A DNA stretch of 64,000 nt from Paracoccaceae bacterium (GTDB taxonomy: Bacteria > Pseudomonadota > Alphaproteobacteria > Rhodobacterales > Rhodobacteraceae), in contig JACSRN010000011.1 in assembly GCA_014879735.1 (NCBI GenBank), positions 1-64,000 on the forward strand, in the 5' to 3' direction. Below are positions 17,680-25,744 of this stretch, one piece after another. Every line of letters starts with the position of its first letter. The first letter of the stretch is position 1. The position numbers and the translations under genes were made by a program. Below the pieces are notes generated by a model. The model was not told the DNA's origin. It searched no databases and saw only the letters and a list, made by a program, of their open reading frames with translations.

Positions 17680-18552
17680 ATGGAGATCCGCGCCATCGTC
17701 GATTGCAAGACCCTGCTGGGCGAAGGGCCGTTATGGGATGTGGCCGAGCAGAAGCTCTACTGGATCGACAGCCTCGGCAACCGGATCTTCCGCGCCGACC
17801 AGAACGGCGAAGGGATGGAGAGCTGGCCGGTCCCGGCCAATATCGGCTCGCTTGCGCTGCGCGACGGCGGCGGCGCAATCCTGTCGCTGGCCGATGGACT
17901 CTACACCTTTGACTTCGAGACCGGCCGGGCGGAACTGGTGCACAAGGTTGCACACAAGGGAGCGACGGTCCGCCTGAACGACGGCAAGGTCGATCGTCGC
18001 GGCCGTTTCGTGACCGGCAGCCTCGAGACCACCGAAACCGCGCCGCTGGCCATTCTCTACAGTGTCGGCACCGATCTGGGCGTGACGCAGATCGACGACA
18101 ATATCACCGTCTCGAACGGCCCCTGCTGGAGCCCAGACCATTCCATCTTCTACTTCGCCGACAGCCGGTCGCGGGCGATCTGGGCCTATGATTATGACAT
18201 CGAAACCGGCAAGGTCTCCAACAAGCGCAAGTTCGTCGATTTCGGCGCCGAGGACGGGCTGCCAGATGGCGCGACGGTCGATTCCGAAGGCTGCATCTGG
18301 TCGGCCGGTGTCTACAGGAGCAAGATCCACCGCTTCTCCCCGCAGGGTGAGCGGCTGCTGACCATCGACATGCCGGTGGTCTGCGTGACATCGGTGATGT
18401 TCGGCGGCCCCGACCTCGACCGGCTCTACGTCACGTCGATGGTACGGGCGCCGGTTCCGGGGGTCGAGGAAACCGGACCGCTGGCCGGCTCGCTTTTCGT
18501 GATCGACGGGCTCGGGATCAAGGGTCTGCCCGAATATCGTTTCGGTGGCTGA
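17680..18552 (+). CDS. SMP-30/gluconolactonase-family lactonase
   Basis: This six-bladed beta-propeller hydrolase (290 aa) opens sugar lactones to aldonic acids using one divalent metal. The first metal ligand is the glutamate in LLGEGPLWD near residue 15. Further marks are RLNDGKVDRRGRFVTG, the NGPCWSPD segment and LPDGATVDSEGCIW. It is cytosolic, with no signal peptide. It lies directly downstream of importer A. This implies that the imported sugar is oxidised to a lactone by a dehydrogenase, possibly the SDR or PRISE-like enzyme nearby, and then opened. Confidence 0.9.
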   Translation: MEIRAIVDCKTLLGEGPLWDVAEQKLYWIDSLGNRIFRADQNGEGMESWPVPANIGSLALRDGGGAILSLADGLYTFDFETGRAELVHKVAHKGATVRLNDGKVDRRGRFVTGSLETTETAPLAILYSVGTDLGVTQIDDNITVSNGPCWSPDHSIFYFADSRSRAIWAYDYDIETGKVSNKRKFVDFGAEDGLPDGATVDSEGCIWSAGVYRSKIHRFSPQGERLLTIDMPVVCVTSVMFGGPDLDRLYVTSMVRAPVPGVEETGPLAGSLFVIDGLGIKGLPEYRFGG

Positions 18553-18650
18553 TGATGCATGCCATGGCGCGCGGCACCGTCGCTGCGCCCCATGGCATTG
18601 CATCCCGGGTTCGTCTATCAAAGGGCATTCATACTTCGGATATAGCGGCC

Positions 18651-19334
18651 ATGCCACCAAGAGCGGTCATCAAGGAAAACCTGTCAGAGCAAATCTACCG
18701 GTCGCTTCGCCTTTCGCTGATGGATGGCGAATACCGGCCGGGCGAGCGGCTGACCATCAGTTCGGTGGCCGAGCATTACGGCACGTCGATCACGCCGGTG
18801 CGCGAGGCGATTTCCCGCCTTGCCTCGGAACAGGCGCTGGAGGTCAAGGCCGCCACCTCTGTCGTGGTCCCCGACCTGACGACCCGCAACCTGCGCGAGA
18901 TCGTCGCCATCCGCAAGAATCTGGAAGGCATCGCCGCACACCGCGTCGGCCAGATCGCAACGCCCGAGATGATCGAGGAACTTGAGGCCCAGAACGGGCT
19001 GTTCTCGAAGGCTGCGGCCGTGAACCCCCGCGAGGCGGCCCAGGCCAACCGCGATTTCCACTTCATGATCCTGCGCTTTTCGGACATGCCCTATGTCGAG
19101 GCGATCTGCGAGAACATGTGGACGCTGATGGGCCCGTTCCTGCGCACCTTCCATGAAGAAATTCCGGTCCGCCGGCTGACCGCCGACAATCATCAGCATT
19201 TCCGCTTTCTCGCCGCGCTTCGGGCCGGCGATCCGGCGGCGGCAAGCCAGGCGATGCAGGATGATGTGGCCTGGAGCGAAGAACTGATCACCCGGAGAGA
19301 AGAGACCGGCAGCCGCCCCGCCCCGCGGCCCTAG
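18651..19334 (+). CDS. GntR-family regulator with FCD domain
   Basis: This FadR-subfamily repressor (227 aa from the ATG at 18651) has an N-terminal winged HTH (LSEQIYRSLRLSLMDGEYRPG then TISSVAEHYGTSITPVREAISRL) and an all-helical FCD effector domain from about residue 85 with metal-binding histidines in NRDFHFMIL and DNHQHFRFL. An in-frame ATG at 18552 overlaps the lactonase stop and would add 33 residues with no family match; neither start has a strong ribosome site. It probably senses a sugar acid or intermediate and binds the ATGATGCATCAT sites at 12994 and 23257-23324. It is convergent with the minus-strand operon at 19428. Confidence 0.88.
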   Translation: MPPRAVIKENLSEQIYRSLRLSLMDGEYRPGERLTISSVAEHYGTSITPVREAISRLASEQALEVKAATSVVVPDLTTRNLREIVAIRKNLEGIAAHRVGQIATPEMIEELEAQNGLFSKAAAVNPREAAQANRDFHFMILRFSDMPYVEAICENMWTLMGPFLRTFHEEIPVRRLTADNHQHFRFLAALRAGDPAAASQAMQDDVAWSEELITRREETGSRPAPRP

Positions 19335-19427
19335 CGCCGGGCGCCTCCAGATCTGCCAAGGGACCGCTGGCGCGCGGGGGGTGGGCCGCGTCGGTCCCCC
19401 GCTCCCCGACCCGGCGCCGCGCCTGTG

Positions 19428-20117
19428 TCAGGCGACCGAATAGCCGCCGTCGATGGGCAGCAATGCGCCGGTGACATAGCTTGCCGCATCCGACAGCAGG
19501 AAGCCGATCACGCTGGCCACTTCGGACGGCTCGGCCCAACGACCCAGTGGAATGCGTGCGGTTATCTTCGGCTCCCGCACCGGGTCGTTCTTCGCCCCCA
19601 TGCCCATGCGGGTCATGATCCATCCAGGCGCCACCGCATTGACGCGGATGCCCTTCGGTCCCCAGGCCACGGCCATCGACCGCGTCAGCGCCACGATACC
19701 ACCTTTCGATGCGGCATAGGCCGGCGACTTGGGTGAGCCGAAATAGGCCCACATCGACGCGATATTGACCACCGCGCCTCTCGACGCCTCAAGCTTTTCA
19801 AGGGCCGCGGTCGCGGCGGCAAGGCTGGCAGTCAGGTTGACGTCAAGCACAAGCTTGAAATCCTCGACCCCCCACTCCCGTTCCTGCCGCAGGATGCCGG
19901 CGCAATTCACCACCGCGTCGATCCGGTCGGCACGGCCGGCCAGGGCCGCCAGGTCGCCCGCATCGGTCACATCAGTCCTCACGAACTCGGCGCCATCCGG
20001 CATGGGGCCTTCCTGATCAAGCCCGCCGGCAAGGACGCGCCAGCCTGAGGCGGCCAGATGGGTGCAGGTGGCAAGGCCGATGCCGGTGCCACCTCCGGTC
20101 ACGATTGCAGTTTTCAT
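19428..20117 (-). CDS. Short-chain dehydrogenase/reductase
   Basis: This is a classical SDR of 229 aa. The Rossmann nucleotide motif TGGGTGIG is at residues 7-14, NCAG at 71-74, catalytic S121, and the Y134-x3-K138 pair in YAASK. The start has a CAGGAGGAAAT ribosome site. It is the last gene of a four-gene minus-strand operon behind the split transketolase. It likely oxidises or reduces a sugar or polyol; the exact substrate is unclear. It is slightly short but complete, with an intact C-terminal FLLSDAASYVTG region. Confidence 0.9.
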   Translation of the reverse strand: MKTAIVTGGGTGIGLATCTHLAASGWRVLAGGLDQEGPMPDGAEFVRTDVTDAGDLAALAGRADRIDAVVNCAGILRQEREWGVEDFKLVLDVNLTASLAAATAALEKLEASRGAVVNIASMWAYFGSPKSPAYAASKGGIVALTRSMAVAWGPKGIRVNAVAPGWIMTRMGMGAKNDPVREPKITARIPLGRWAEPSEVASVIGFLLSDAASYVTGALLPIDGGYSVA

Positions 20118-20149
20118 CCGATTTCCTCCTGAACGGTCTGCGCGGCCCG

Positions 20150-21136
20150 TCAGCCGCGCAGAAACTCCTCGGCAACGGAACGGATGCCGGCCCCATCGAG
20201 CTTGTAATGTGCATAAAGATGTGTGGGCGGCGCGATCAGGCTGTATTCGTCATGGATGCCGTGCCGCTTCAGCCGGATGCCCTTGCCTTCGTCAGTCAGC
20301 ACCTCGGCCACTGCCGACCCAAGACCGCCGAGGATATTGTGTTCCTCTACCGTCATCATTCGTCCGGTTTTCGACCTGTCGGCCGCCTCGATGATCGCCT
20401 CTCGGTCCAGCGGCTTGATCGAGGCCATGTCGATCACCCCGACCGACCGGCCGGCCGCATTCATCGCCGCCGCCGCCTCAAGTGCGGCATGAACGGTGAT
20501 GCCGCAGGCGATAATGGTCAGATCCTCGCCGAAACCGTGGATCTGCGCCTTGCCAAAGCGGAACTCGGCCCCGGAGGCATAGACCACGGGGTCCCGGCCC
20601 CGGCCGATGCGGAAATAGATCGGCTGATCCCAGTCCGCCGAGGCGCGGATCGCGGCCTCAAGCTGGGCACCGTCGGATGGAGAGACCACGGTCAGATCGG
20701 CGATGGACCGCATGGTGCCGATATCTTCGGTCGCATGGTGCGATGTGCCGTAAAAACCCAGCGAAATGCCGGTGTGATGGCCGATAAGCCGCACCGGCTG
20801 GGCAGAATAGGCGACATCCATGCGGATCTGCTCGCAGGTCAGCAATCCCATGAATGACGCAAAGGTTGCGACAAAGGGCACGACGCCGGTCGTGGCGATC
20901 CCGGCGGCCACGGAGACCATGTTCTGTTCCGAGATGCCGAACGAAATGTAGCGGTCGGGATAGGCCGCGGCAAAGCGGTTCAACCCGTTCGAATACTGCA
21001 GGTCCGCGGAACCGGCGACAACATTGTGCCCCGCCTTCACCAGATCGATCAGCCCGTTCGACAGGTGGTCGAGACCGGGGTTGACCATGTTCAGCCCGCG
21101 GTACTGCCAGGAATTGGGGGATTTCGGTCCGCTCAT
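20150..21136 (-). CDS. Transketolase C-terminal subunit
   Basis: This is the pyrimidine-binding and C-terminal half of a two-subunit transketolase (328 aa). The catalytic glutamate that activates thiamine diphosphate is E70 in FGISEQNMV; the LGFYGTSHHATEDIGTMR segment is also typical. It follows the N-terminal subunit with a one-base gap (TGA, G, ATG), so the two are translationally coupled. Split transketolases next to ABC sugar importers often act on special ketoses, for example apulose 4-phosphate or sulfofructose, rather than serving the pentose phosphate pathway. Confidence 0.9.
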   Translation of the reverse strand: MSGPKSPNSWQYRGLNMVNPGLDHLSNGLIDLVKAGHNVVAGSADLQYSNGLNRFAAAYPDRYISFGISEQNMVSVAAGIATTGVVPFVATFASFMGLLTCEQIRMDVAYSAQPVRLIGHHTGISLGFYGTSHHATEDIGTMRSIADLTVVSPSDGAQLEAAIRASADWDQPIYFRIGRGRDPVVYASGAEFRFGKAQIHGFGEDLTIIACGITVHAALEAAAAMNAAGRSVGVIDMASIKPLDREAIIEAADRSKTGRMMTVEEHNILGGLGSAVAEVLTDEGKGIRLKRHGIHDEYSLIAPPTHLYAHYKLDGAGIRSVAEEFLRG

Positions 21137-21137
21137 C

Positions 21138-22025
21138 TCAGATCACCTGTGCCTTGATTTCGGCAATCGCCTCTTCGGCATCCGACGGATCGAGCCAGCC
21201 AAGATGCCAGCCCGGTTCGGTCTCCATGTAGGAAACACCCCGTCCCTTGACGGTTTTCGAGATCACCAGCGCCGGCTTCTCGCGGGTCTCTTCGGCGCGA
21301 AGCCGGCGAAGCAGCGCGGTCACGGCGCCGATGTCATGGCCATCGACGGTGTGAACCTCCCAGCCGAAGGCGCGCCATTTCTCGTCCAAGGGCTCGATCG
21401 CCATCACGTCATCGACACGGCCATCGAGTTGAAAACCGTTGCGGTCGATGATGGCGATCAGATTCTTCATCTTGTTCTGGGCGGCAAACAGCGCGGCCTC
21501 CCAGACCTGGCCCTCCTGCATTTCGCCATCGCCCATCATGCAGAAGACCCTGTAGTCCTTGCCCGTCCAGCGCTGCGCCAGCGCGATGCCGATGGCGTTC
21601 GACAGGGCATGACCGATGGAACCCGACGAAAAATCCACCCCGGGCACCTTGCGCATGTCCGGGTGATCGCCCAGCGGGCTGCCCAGACGGGTGTAGTCGT
21701 CAAGCCAGTCCTTGGGAAAGAACTCCAGATCGGCATAGATCGGGAACAGGCCCACCGCCGCATGGCCCTTGCCAATGGTAAAGCGGTCGCGCCCGTCCCA
21801 GGCGGGTTCGCCTTTGCGCAGGTTCATCACGTCATAATAGAGCGCCGCAAACACCTCGGCGGCCGAGAAGACCGAGGTATAATGTCCGGTCTTGGCAATA
21901 TCGATCAGGCGGATGGTCTCAAGCCGGATGAACTGCGCGCGTTCACGCAGACGCTCGATGGTTTGCGCATCGGGCTGATGGCTGTTGTGGCCCGCGGACG
22001 CGACGGCGTCCGGTTGCGAGATCAT
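21138..22025 (-). CDS. Transketolase N-terminal subunit
   Basis: This is the thiamine-diphosphate pyrophosphate-binding half of a split transketolase (295 aa). The ATG at 22025 follows GAAGGAGA; the frame extends upstream without family sequence. The ThDP motif starts at MGDGEMQEGQ and closes with IIDRN. GKGHAAVGLFPIYADL and DFSSGSIGHALS also fit. It precedes the C-terminal subunit in the operon led by the PRISE-like reductase. Confidence 0.9.
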   Translation of the reverse strand: MISQPDAVASAGHNSHQPDAQTIERLRERAQFIRLETIRLIDIAKTGHYTSVFSAAEVFAALYYDVMNLRKGEPAWDGRDRFTIGKGHAAVGLFPIYADLEFFPKDWLDDYTRLGSPLGDHPDMRKVPGVDFSSGSIGHALSNAIGIALAQRWTGKDYRVFCMMGDGEMQEGQVWEAALFAAQNKMKNLIAIIDRNGFQLDGRVDDVMAIEPLDEKWRAFGWEVHTVDGHDIGAVTALLRRLRAEETREKPALVISKTVKGRGVSYMETEPGWHLGWLDPSDAEEAIAEIKAQVI

Positions 22026-22090
22026 GTCGGTCTCCTTCGTGGGTTCGTCCCGGCCGCCTGCCCCCTTAGGGCGGTGGCGGCGGGACGGTT

Positions 22091-23176
22091 TCAATCGGCG
22101 AAGCGGGGGATGATCCGTTCCCGCTCCAGACGGTGGAACAGATCGAGGAAGGTGTCGGTCGAGGACTGGTAGTCGAGGAACCCGGCCTTGCGGGCCCGAC
22201 CCATATCCGAAATGCATTCGACCTCGCGGCCGAAGTCGGCATCCGTGTGCCACCAGGTCGCAAGGCGCGAGAGATCCGGCTCGGCCAGGTCGTATTTTTC
22301 CGCCATCGCGCGCCAGACCGGCCCGGCATCCGCCATCATCGCCGCAAGGCTGCGCTGTTCGCCGGCATAGGGCGCGACCTCGACACCGAAATGATCGGCG
22401 ATGACCTTCCAGATTCGCTTCCAGCGGAAGACGTCGCCATTGCCGGTATTGAAGGCCAGATTGGCCGCGGCCGGGCTGGTGCTGGCCCAGGCGGCCTGGC
22501 GGGCAACCAGCCTGGCATCGCTGATCTCGGTCAGCATCTCATATTGCTTCGCGATCCCGGTAAAGACGAAGGGCCGGCCGGTTTCGCGACAGATCGCGGC
22601 GTAGCAGGCCAGCGTCAGACCCTGGTTCATCAGTGCCCCGACTGCGAAACCGACCACGGCGTTGGGCCGATGGACGCTCCAGGTAAAGCCATCGCGCCGC
22701 GCGGCCTCAAACAGTACGTCCTCCTGCGCATAGTAGAAGTTCGGGATTGGCAGGCGGGGTGTATTCTCCAGAAACGGCGTGTCGGGCAGATAACGCCCGA
22801 AATCCTTGAATGGCCCGAGATAGTGTTTCACCCCGGTGATCAACACCACATGTTGCAGCGTGGGTCCGGCGACACGCAGCCCATCAAGGACGTTGCGAAA
22901 CTGCCGGGCATTGATTTCGCAGGCGTCTTCCTCGCTCTCGGCTGGCGTCCAGGCAGCCTGGAAAAGATGGGTGATCGGGCCGGCGGAGGCGATGACCCGC
23001 GCCACGCCCTCCCTGTCGTTCAGGTCGGCTGCCAGAGGATATACGCCGGCCGGCGCGCGCTCGGGCCGGCGGGCAAGGCCGTAGACCGTCCCGCCATCGG
23101 CGATCAGCCGTTCGCAGATGTTTCCGCCGACGATTCCCGTCGCGCCGACGACAAGTGCGATTTTGTCTGCAGTCAT
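22091..23176 (-). CDS. NAD-dependent epimerase/reductase, PRISE-like SDR
   Basis: This is an extended/atypical SDR (361 aa from the ATG at 23176, preceded by GGGAGGGA). The N-terminal dinucleotide fold reads VVGATGIVGGNI. Its size, the HVVLITGVKHYLG segment and the NFYYAQEDVLFEAA segment resemble the progesterone-5-beta-reductase/iridoid-synthase-like (PRISE) group annotated in bacteria as SDR family proteins of unknown substrate. In that group the YxxxK pair is replaced by a K and Y in these two motifs; both segments are present here. It heads the minus-strand operon from the divergent promoter at 23177-23357. Confidence 0.82.
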   Translation of the reverse strand: MTADKIALVVGATGIVGGNICERLIADGGTVYGLARRPERAPAGVYPLAADLNDREGVARVIASAGPITHLFQAAWTPAESEEDACEINARQFRNVLDGLRVAGPTLQHVVLITGVKHYLGPFKDFGRYLPDTPFLENTPRLPIPNFYYAQEDVLFEAARRDGFTWSVHRPNAVVGFAVGALMNQGLTLACYAAICRETGRPFVFTGIAKQYEMLTEISDARLVARQAAWASTSPAAANLAFNTGNGDVFRWKRIWKVIADHFGVEVAPYAGEQRSLAAMMADAGPVWRAMAEKYDLAEPDLSRLATWWHTDADFGREVECISDMGRARKAGFLDYQSSTDTFLDLFHRLERERIIPRFAD

Positions 23177-23256
23177 GCGATCCCTCCCCTGCGGCAGCAC
23201 CAGACCGGCAACCCCTTCGCGGTCAACCATAGCGGCATTCTGCACGGGCGACAAGT

Positions 23257-23324
23257 ATGATGCATCATGGATGATACCATAAATCGTGATGCATCGCTGA
23301 TCATGTATCTTGTATGATGCATCA
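23257..23324. promoter_or_regulatory. Three GATGCATC operator boxes in a divergent promoter
   Basis: Between the divergent reductase and dehydrogenase genes are three copies of the GATGCATC palindrome: ATGATGCATCAT at 23257-23268, GATGCATC at 23288-23295 and TGATGCATCA at 23315-23324. Their centres are 29 and 28 bp apart, close to three helical turns, so dimers would lie on nearly the same DNA face. The same palindrome precedes the importer A operon. The GntR/FCD protein encoded at 18651 is the likely binder. Confidence 0.68.
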
Positions 23325-23357
23325 ATATCGTGGTAAGAGGCGGCACGGGCTTCGACA

Positions 23358-24443
23358 ATGAGAGGCATGATGATCGTCTTTGGTTCACCATCGCGTTATG
23401 TCCAGGGACCGGGTTCGCTCTCTCATCTGGGGGTCGAGTTGGCGCGCATCGCCGATACGGCGGTTCTGGTGCTCGACCCGCTGATTCAGGACCGTTACGG
23501 CGAGATCATCGCCGCCTCCTGCCGCGATGCCGGCGTCACCGCGCAGCAACTGCGCTTTGGCGGCGAATGCACGCCGGCCGAAATTGACAGGCTGGCCGCC
23601 CTTGCGGGCAGGCCGGCAACGGTGGCGGCGGCGGGCGGCGGCAAATGCATCGACGCAGGCAAGGCACTTGCCAATCGCCATGGCGCAAGTGTCGTCACCA
23701 TCCCGACGATCGCCTCGACCGATGCGCCGACCAGCCACAACTACGTCATGTATGACGAAAGCCACCGGATGCTGGCGGTCGAGAAGCTGAACCGCAATCC
23801 AGCGCTGGTCATCGTCGATACCGAGGTGATTGCCCGCGCACCAAAGAAGCTGTTTGTCGCCGGGATCGGCGATGCGATCGGCAAGATCTATGAGGCGGAT
23901 GCCTGCTATGCAGCGGGCGGCATCAATGTCTTCGGAGGCGGTTCGTCCTATGCGGCGGTGCTGCTTGGCCGGGCCTGCCATCGGGTCTTGCAAGACGATG
24001 CCCTGGCCGCACTGGCTGCAATCGACGCCGGAACGCCGGATGCGGCACTGGAACGTGTGGTGGAGGCAACCGTGCTGATGAGCGGGCTGGCCTTCGAAAG
24101 CGGCGGCCTGTCCATCGCGCATTCCATGACCAGGGGCCTGACGGCAGTGCGCCCCTGGGCCGATGCGCTGCATGGTTTCCAGGTGGCCTATGCCAATCTT
24201 GTGCAGATCCGTCTGGAAGGACGTGCCGAGGCCGAAATCCGTGACCTTGCCGCCTTCTACAGGCAGGTCGGCCTGCCCTGCAGCCTGACGGAACTGGCCG
24301 CGCCGCCAACCGGCGAGGTGATGGATATCATCGCCAGCCGCACGATGACGGCACCCCATATCCGGCATTTTCCCCGCGTGGTCACGAGTCCTGACCTTCT
24401 GGCCGCAATGGCATGGGTCGAAGAGTCCTTCGCGCGCCTTTGA
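23358..24443 (+). CDS. GldA-like iron/zinc-containing dehydrogenase
   Basis: This metal-dependent alcohol dehydrogenase of the glycerol dehydrogenase group has 361 aa from 23358; ATGs at 23367 and 23370 are alternative starts. Marks are the nucleotide loop VAAAGGGKCIDAGKALA, the TIPTIASTDAPTSHN segment, the first metal-ligand aspartate in GIGDAIGK, and metal histidines in LSIAHSM and ALHGFQVAY. GldA oxidises glycerol to dihydroxyacetone, or the reverse. Next to a split transketolase it could act on a short ketose or polyol. It leads the plus-strand operon that contains importer B. Confidence 0.9.
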   Translation: MRGMMIVFGSPSRYVQGPGSLSHLGVELARIADTAVLVLDPLIQDRYGEIIAASCRDAGVTAQQLRFGGECTPAEIDRLAALAGRPATVAAAGGGKCIDAGKALANRHGASVVTIPTIASTDAPTSHNYVMYDESHRMLAVEKLNRNPALVIVDTEVIARAPKKLFVAGIGDAIGKIYEADACYAAGGINVFGGGSSYAAVLLGRACHRVLQDDALAALAAIDAGTPDAALERVVEATVLMSGLAFESGGLSIAHSMTRGLTAVRPWADALHGFQVAYANLVQIRLEGRAEAEIRDLAAFYRQVGLPCSLTELAAPPTGEVMDIIASRTMTAPHIRHFPRVVTSPDLLAAMAWVEESFARL

Positions 24444-24470
24444 TCGTGCGCAAAAGAGAATGTCTTAACG

Positions 24471-24484
24471 CATCATATATGATG
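24471..24484. promoter_or_regulatory. CATCATATATGATG palindrome upstream of importer B
   Basis: A perfect 14-bp palindrome lies 55 bp before the binding-protein start. Its half-sites (ATCAT then ATGAT) are the inverse order of the GATGCATC boxes. It contains a TATGAT at 24478-24483 that could serve as a -10, so a separate promoter for importer B is possible. The binding protein cannot be assigned. Confidence 0.45.
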
Positions 24485-24538
24485 TGTGATATTGCAACAC
24501 GGATCGCGCATACGATTCGTCCTGGAGGAGGAAATCAG

Positions 24539-25666
24539 ATGAAACTCGCTTCCCTGCTGGCAGGCGCCAGCATGCTTTGTCTTGCCGCCGCGGCCGCCAG
24601 TGCTGACGATCTTGCCTTTCTGAAGAACGTCGACCATGGCGACGGGCCGTTCAAGATCGGCTTCTCCAACGGGTTTATCGGCAATGCCTGGCGTGCCCAG
24701 CATGTCGAAGGCGTGGAAAAGGCGGCGGCCGAGTTGAAGGAGGCGGGCCTGGTCTCAGACGTGATCGTCGTCAATTCGACCTCGGGCGCCTCCGGCCAGA
24801 TTGCGCAGATCAACTCGCTTCTGGCGCAGGGCATCGACGCCCTGGTGATCAACCCCGTTTCGGCCGAGCCGCTGATGCCCATCGTTCAGCGCGCGGTCGA
24901 CAGCGGCGTTCTGGTCGTCGTGGCCGACAATCCGCTGCCGATGGACAACGTACTGAACGTATCACTGGATCACACGCAGTACTGGGGCATCTCGACCGAA
25001 TGGCTGATCGACGCCATTGGCGGAAAGGGCAATATCGTGGCCATCGAGGGCCTTGCCGGCAATACCGCCAATGACTGGCGGGTGCGGGCGCGCGATGCGG
25101 TGCTGGCCGAGCATCCCGATGTGACGCTTCTTTCCTCGGTGATCGGTGGCTGGGATCAGGCGCAGGCGCGCGAAGCGATGGCCGGCCTGCTGACCGCCTA
25201 TGGCGACCAGATCAACGGCGTGCTGATCCAGGAAGTCATGAACGAGGGTGCGATCCGCGCCTACAAGGCCGCGGGCGTGGCGGTGCCGCCGCTGACCGGC
25301 GACTATGTCCTGTCCTATCTGAAACTGTGGAAGGCCGACCCCGAATTGCAGAGTGTCGCGGTGGCCAACCCCCCCGGCGTCGGCTCCGATGCCCTGCGCA
25401 TCACGGTCGAACTGCTGTCGGGCGGCACGCTTGACACCGAAAAGCTGGTGGCCAACCCGCTGAATGCCGATTTCAGCAATACGATCCTGATCCCCGAGCC
25501 CTATGTCGTCGAGCGCGAAGCCAACACCACCCGCCCGTGGTGCAGTGAGCAGGTGAAATGCATCTCGCTCGACGAGGCCATCGCATTGCTCGACGGGCAG
25601 TCGGACGCTGCCTCGCTTGACAGCACGCTGACCCAGGACGAGGTCCGCGCGCTCTACTTCAAGTAG
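24539..25666 (+). CDS. Sugar ABC substrate-binding protein (importer B)
   Basis: This is a ribose-type periplasmic binding protein (375 aa). The ATG at 24539 follows GGAGGAGG and opens a signal peptide of about 20 residues ending in AAASA. The segment FKIGFSNGFIGNAWRAQH and the IDALVINPVSAEPL region identify the family. Two C-terminal cysteines (RPWCSEQVKC) may form a disulfide. It differs clearly from the importer A receptor at 14153, so the cluster probably takes up two related sugars. Confidence 0.9.
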   Translation: MKLASLLAGASMLCLAAAAASADDLAFLKNVDHGDGPFKIGFSNGFIGNAWRAQHVEGVEKAAAELKEAGLVSDVIVVNSTSGASGQIAQINSLLAQGIDALVINPVSAEPLMPIVQRAVDSGVLVVVADNPLPMDNVLNVSLDHTQYWGISTEWLIDAIGGKGNIVAIEGLAGNTANDWRVRARDAVLAEHPDVTLLSSVIGGWDQAQAREAMAGLLTAYGDQINGVLIQEVMNEGAIRAYKAAGVAVPPLTGDYVLSYLKLWKADPELQSVAVANPPGVGSDALRITVELLSGGTLDTEKLVANPLNADFSNTILIPEPYVVEREANTTRPWCSEQVKCISLDEAIALLDGQSDAASLDSTLTQDEVRALYFK

Positions 25667-25691
25667 GTCGTCATTGGCCATGCCGGACACT

Positions 25692-25715
25692 GCGCCCGCC
25701 CGGTCGGTCGGGCGC
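25692..25715 (+). terminator. Stem-loop after importer B receptor gene
   Basis: A 7-bp perfect stem GCGCCCG / CGGGCGC encloses a 10-base loop 25 bases after the stop codon. No T-run is present. The position suggests it stabilises receptor mRNA or partly terminates transcription before the ATPase gene. Confidence 0.4.
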
Positions 25716-25744
25716 GGATCCGTCCGTCAGCGGGGGAAGTGCGG

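Noticed and set aside
18552-18560. ATGATGCAT at the lactonase stop as a further GntR operator
   Set aside because: Only one half-site and the centre match; it coincides with overlapping stop and start-like codons, so symmetry is lacking.
20150-22025. Direct naming of the split transketolase as apulose-4-phosphate or sulfofructose transketolase
   Set aside because: The subunit split and importer context fit either, but no matching kinase, isomerase or sulfosugar genes are present, so a specific name is not justified.
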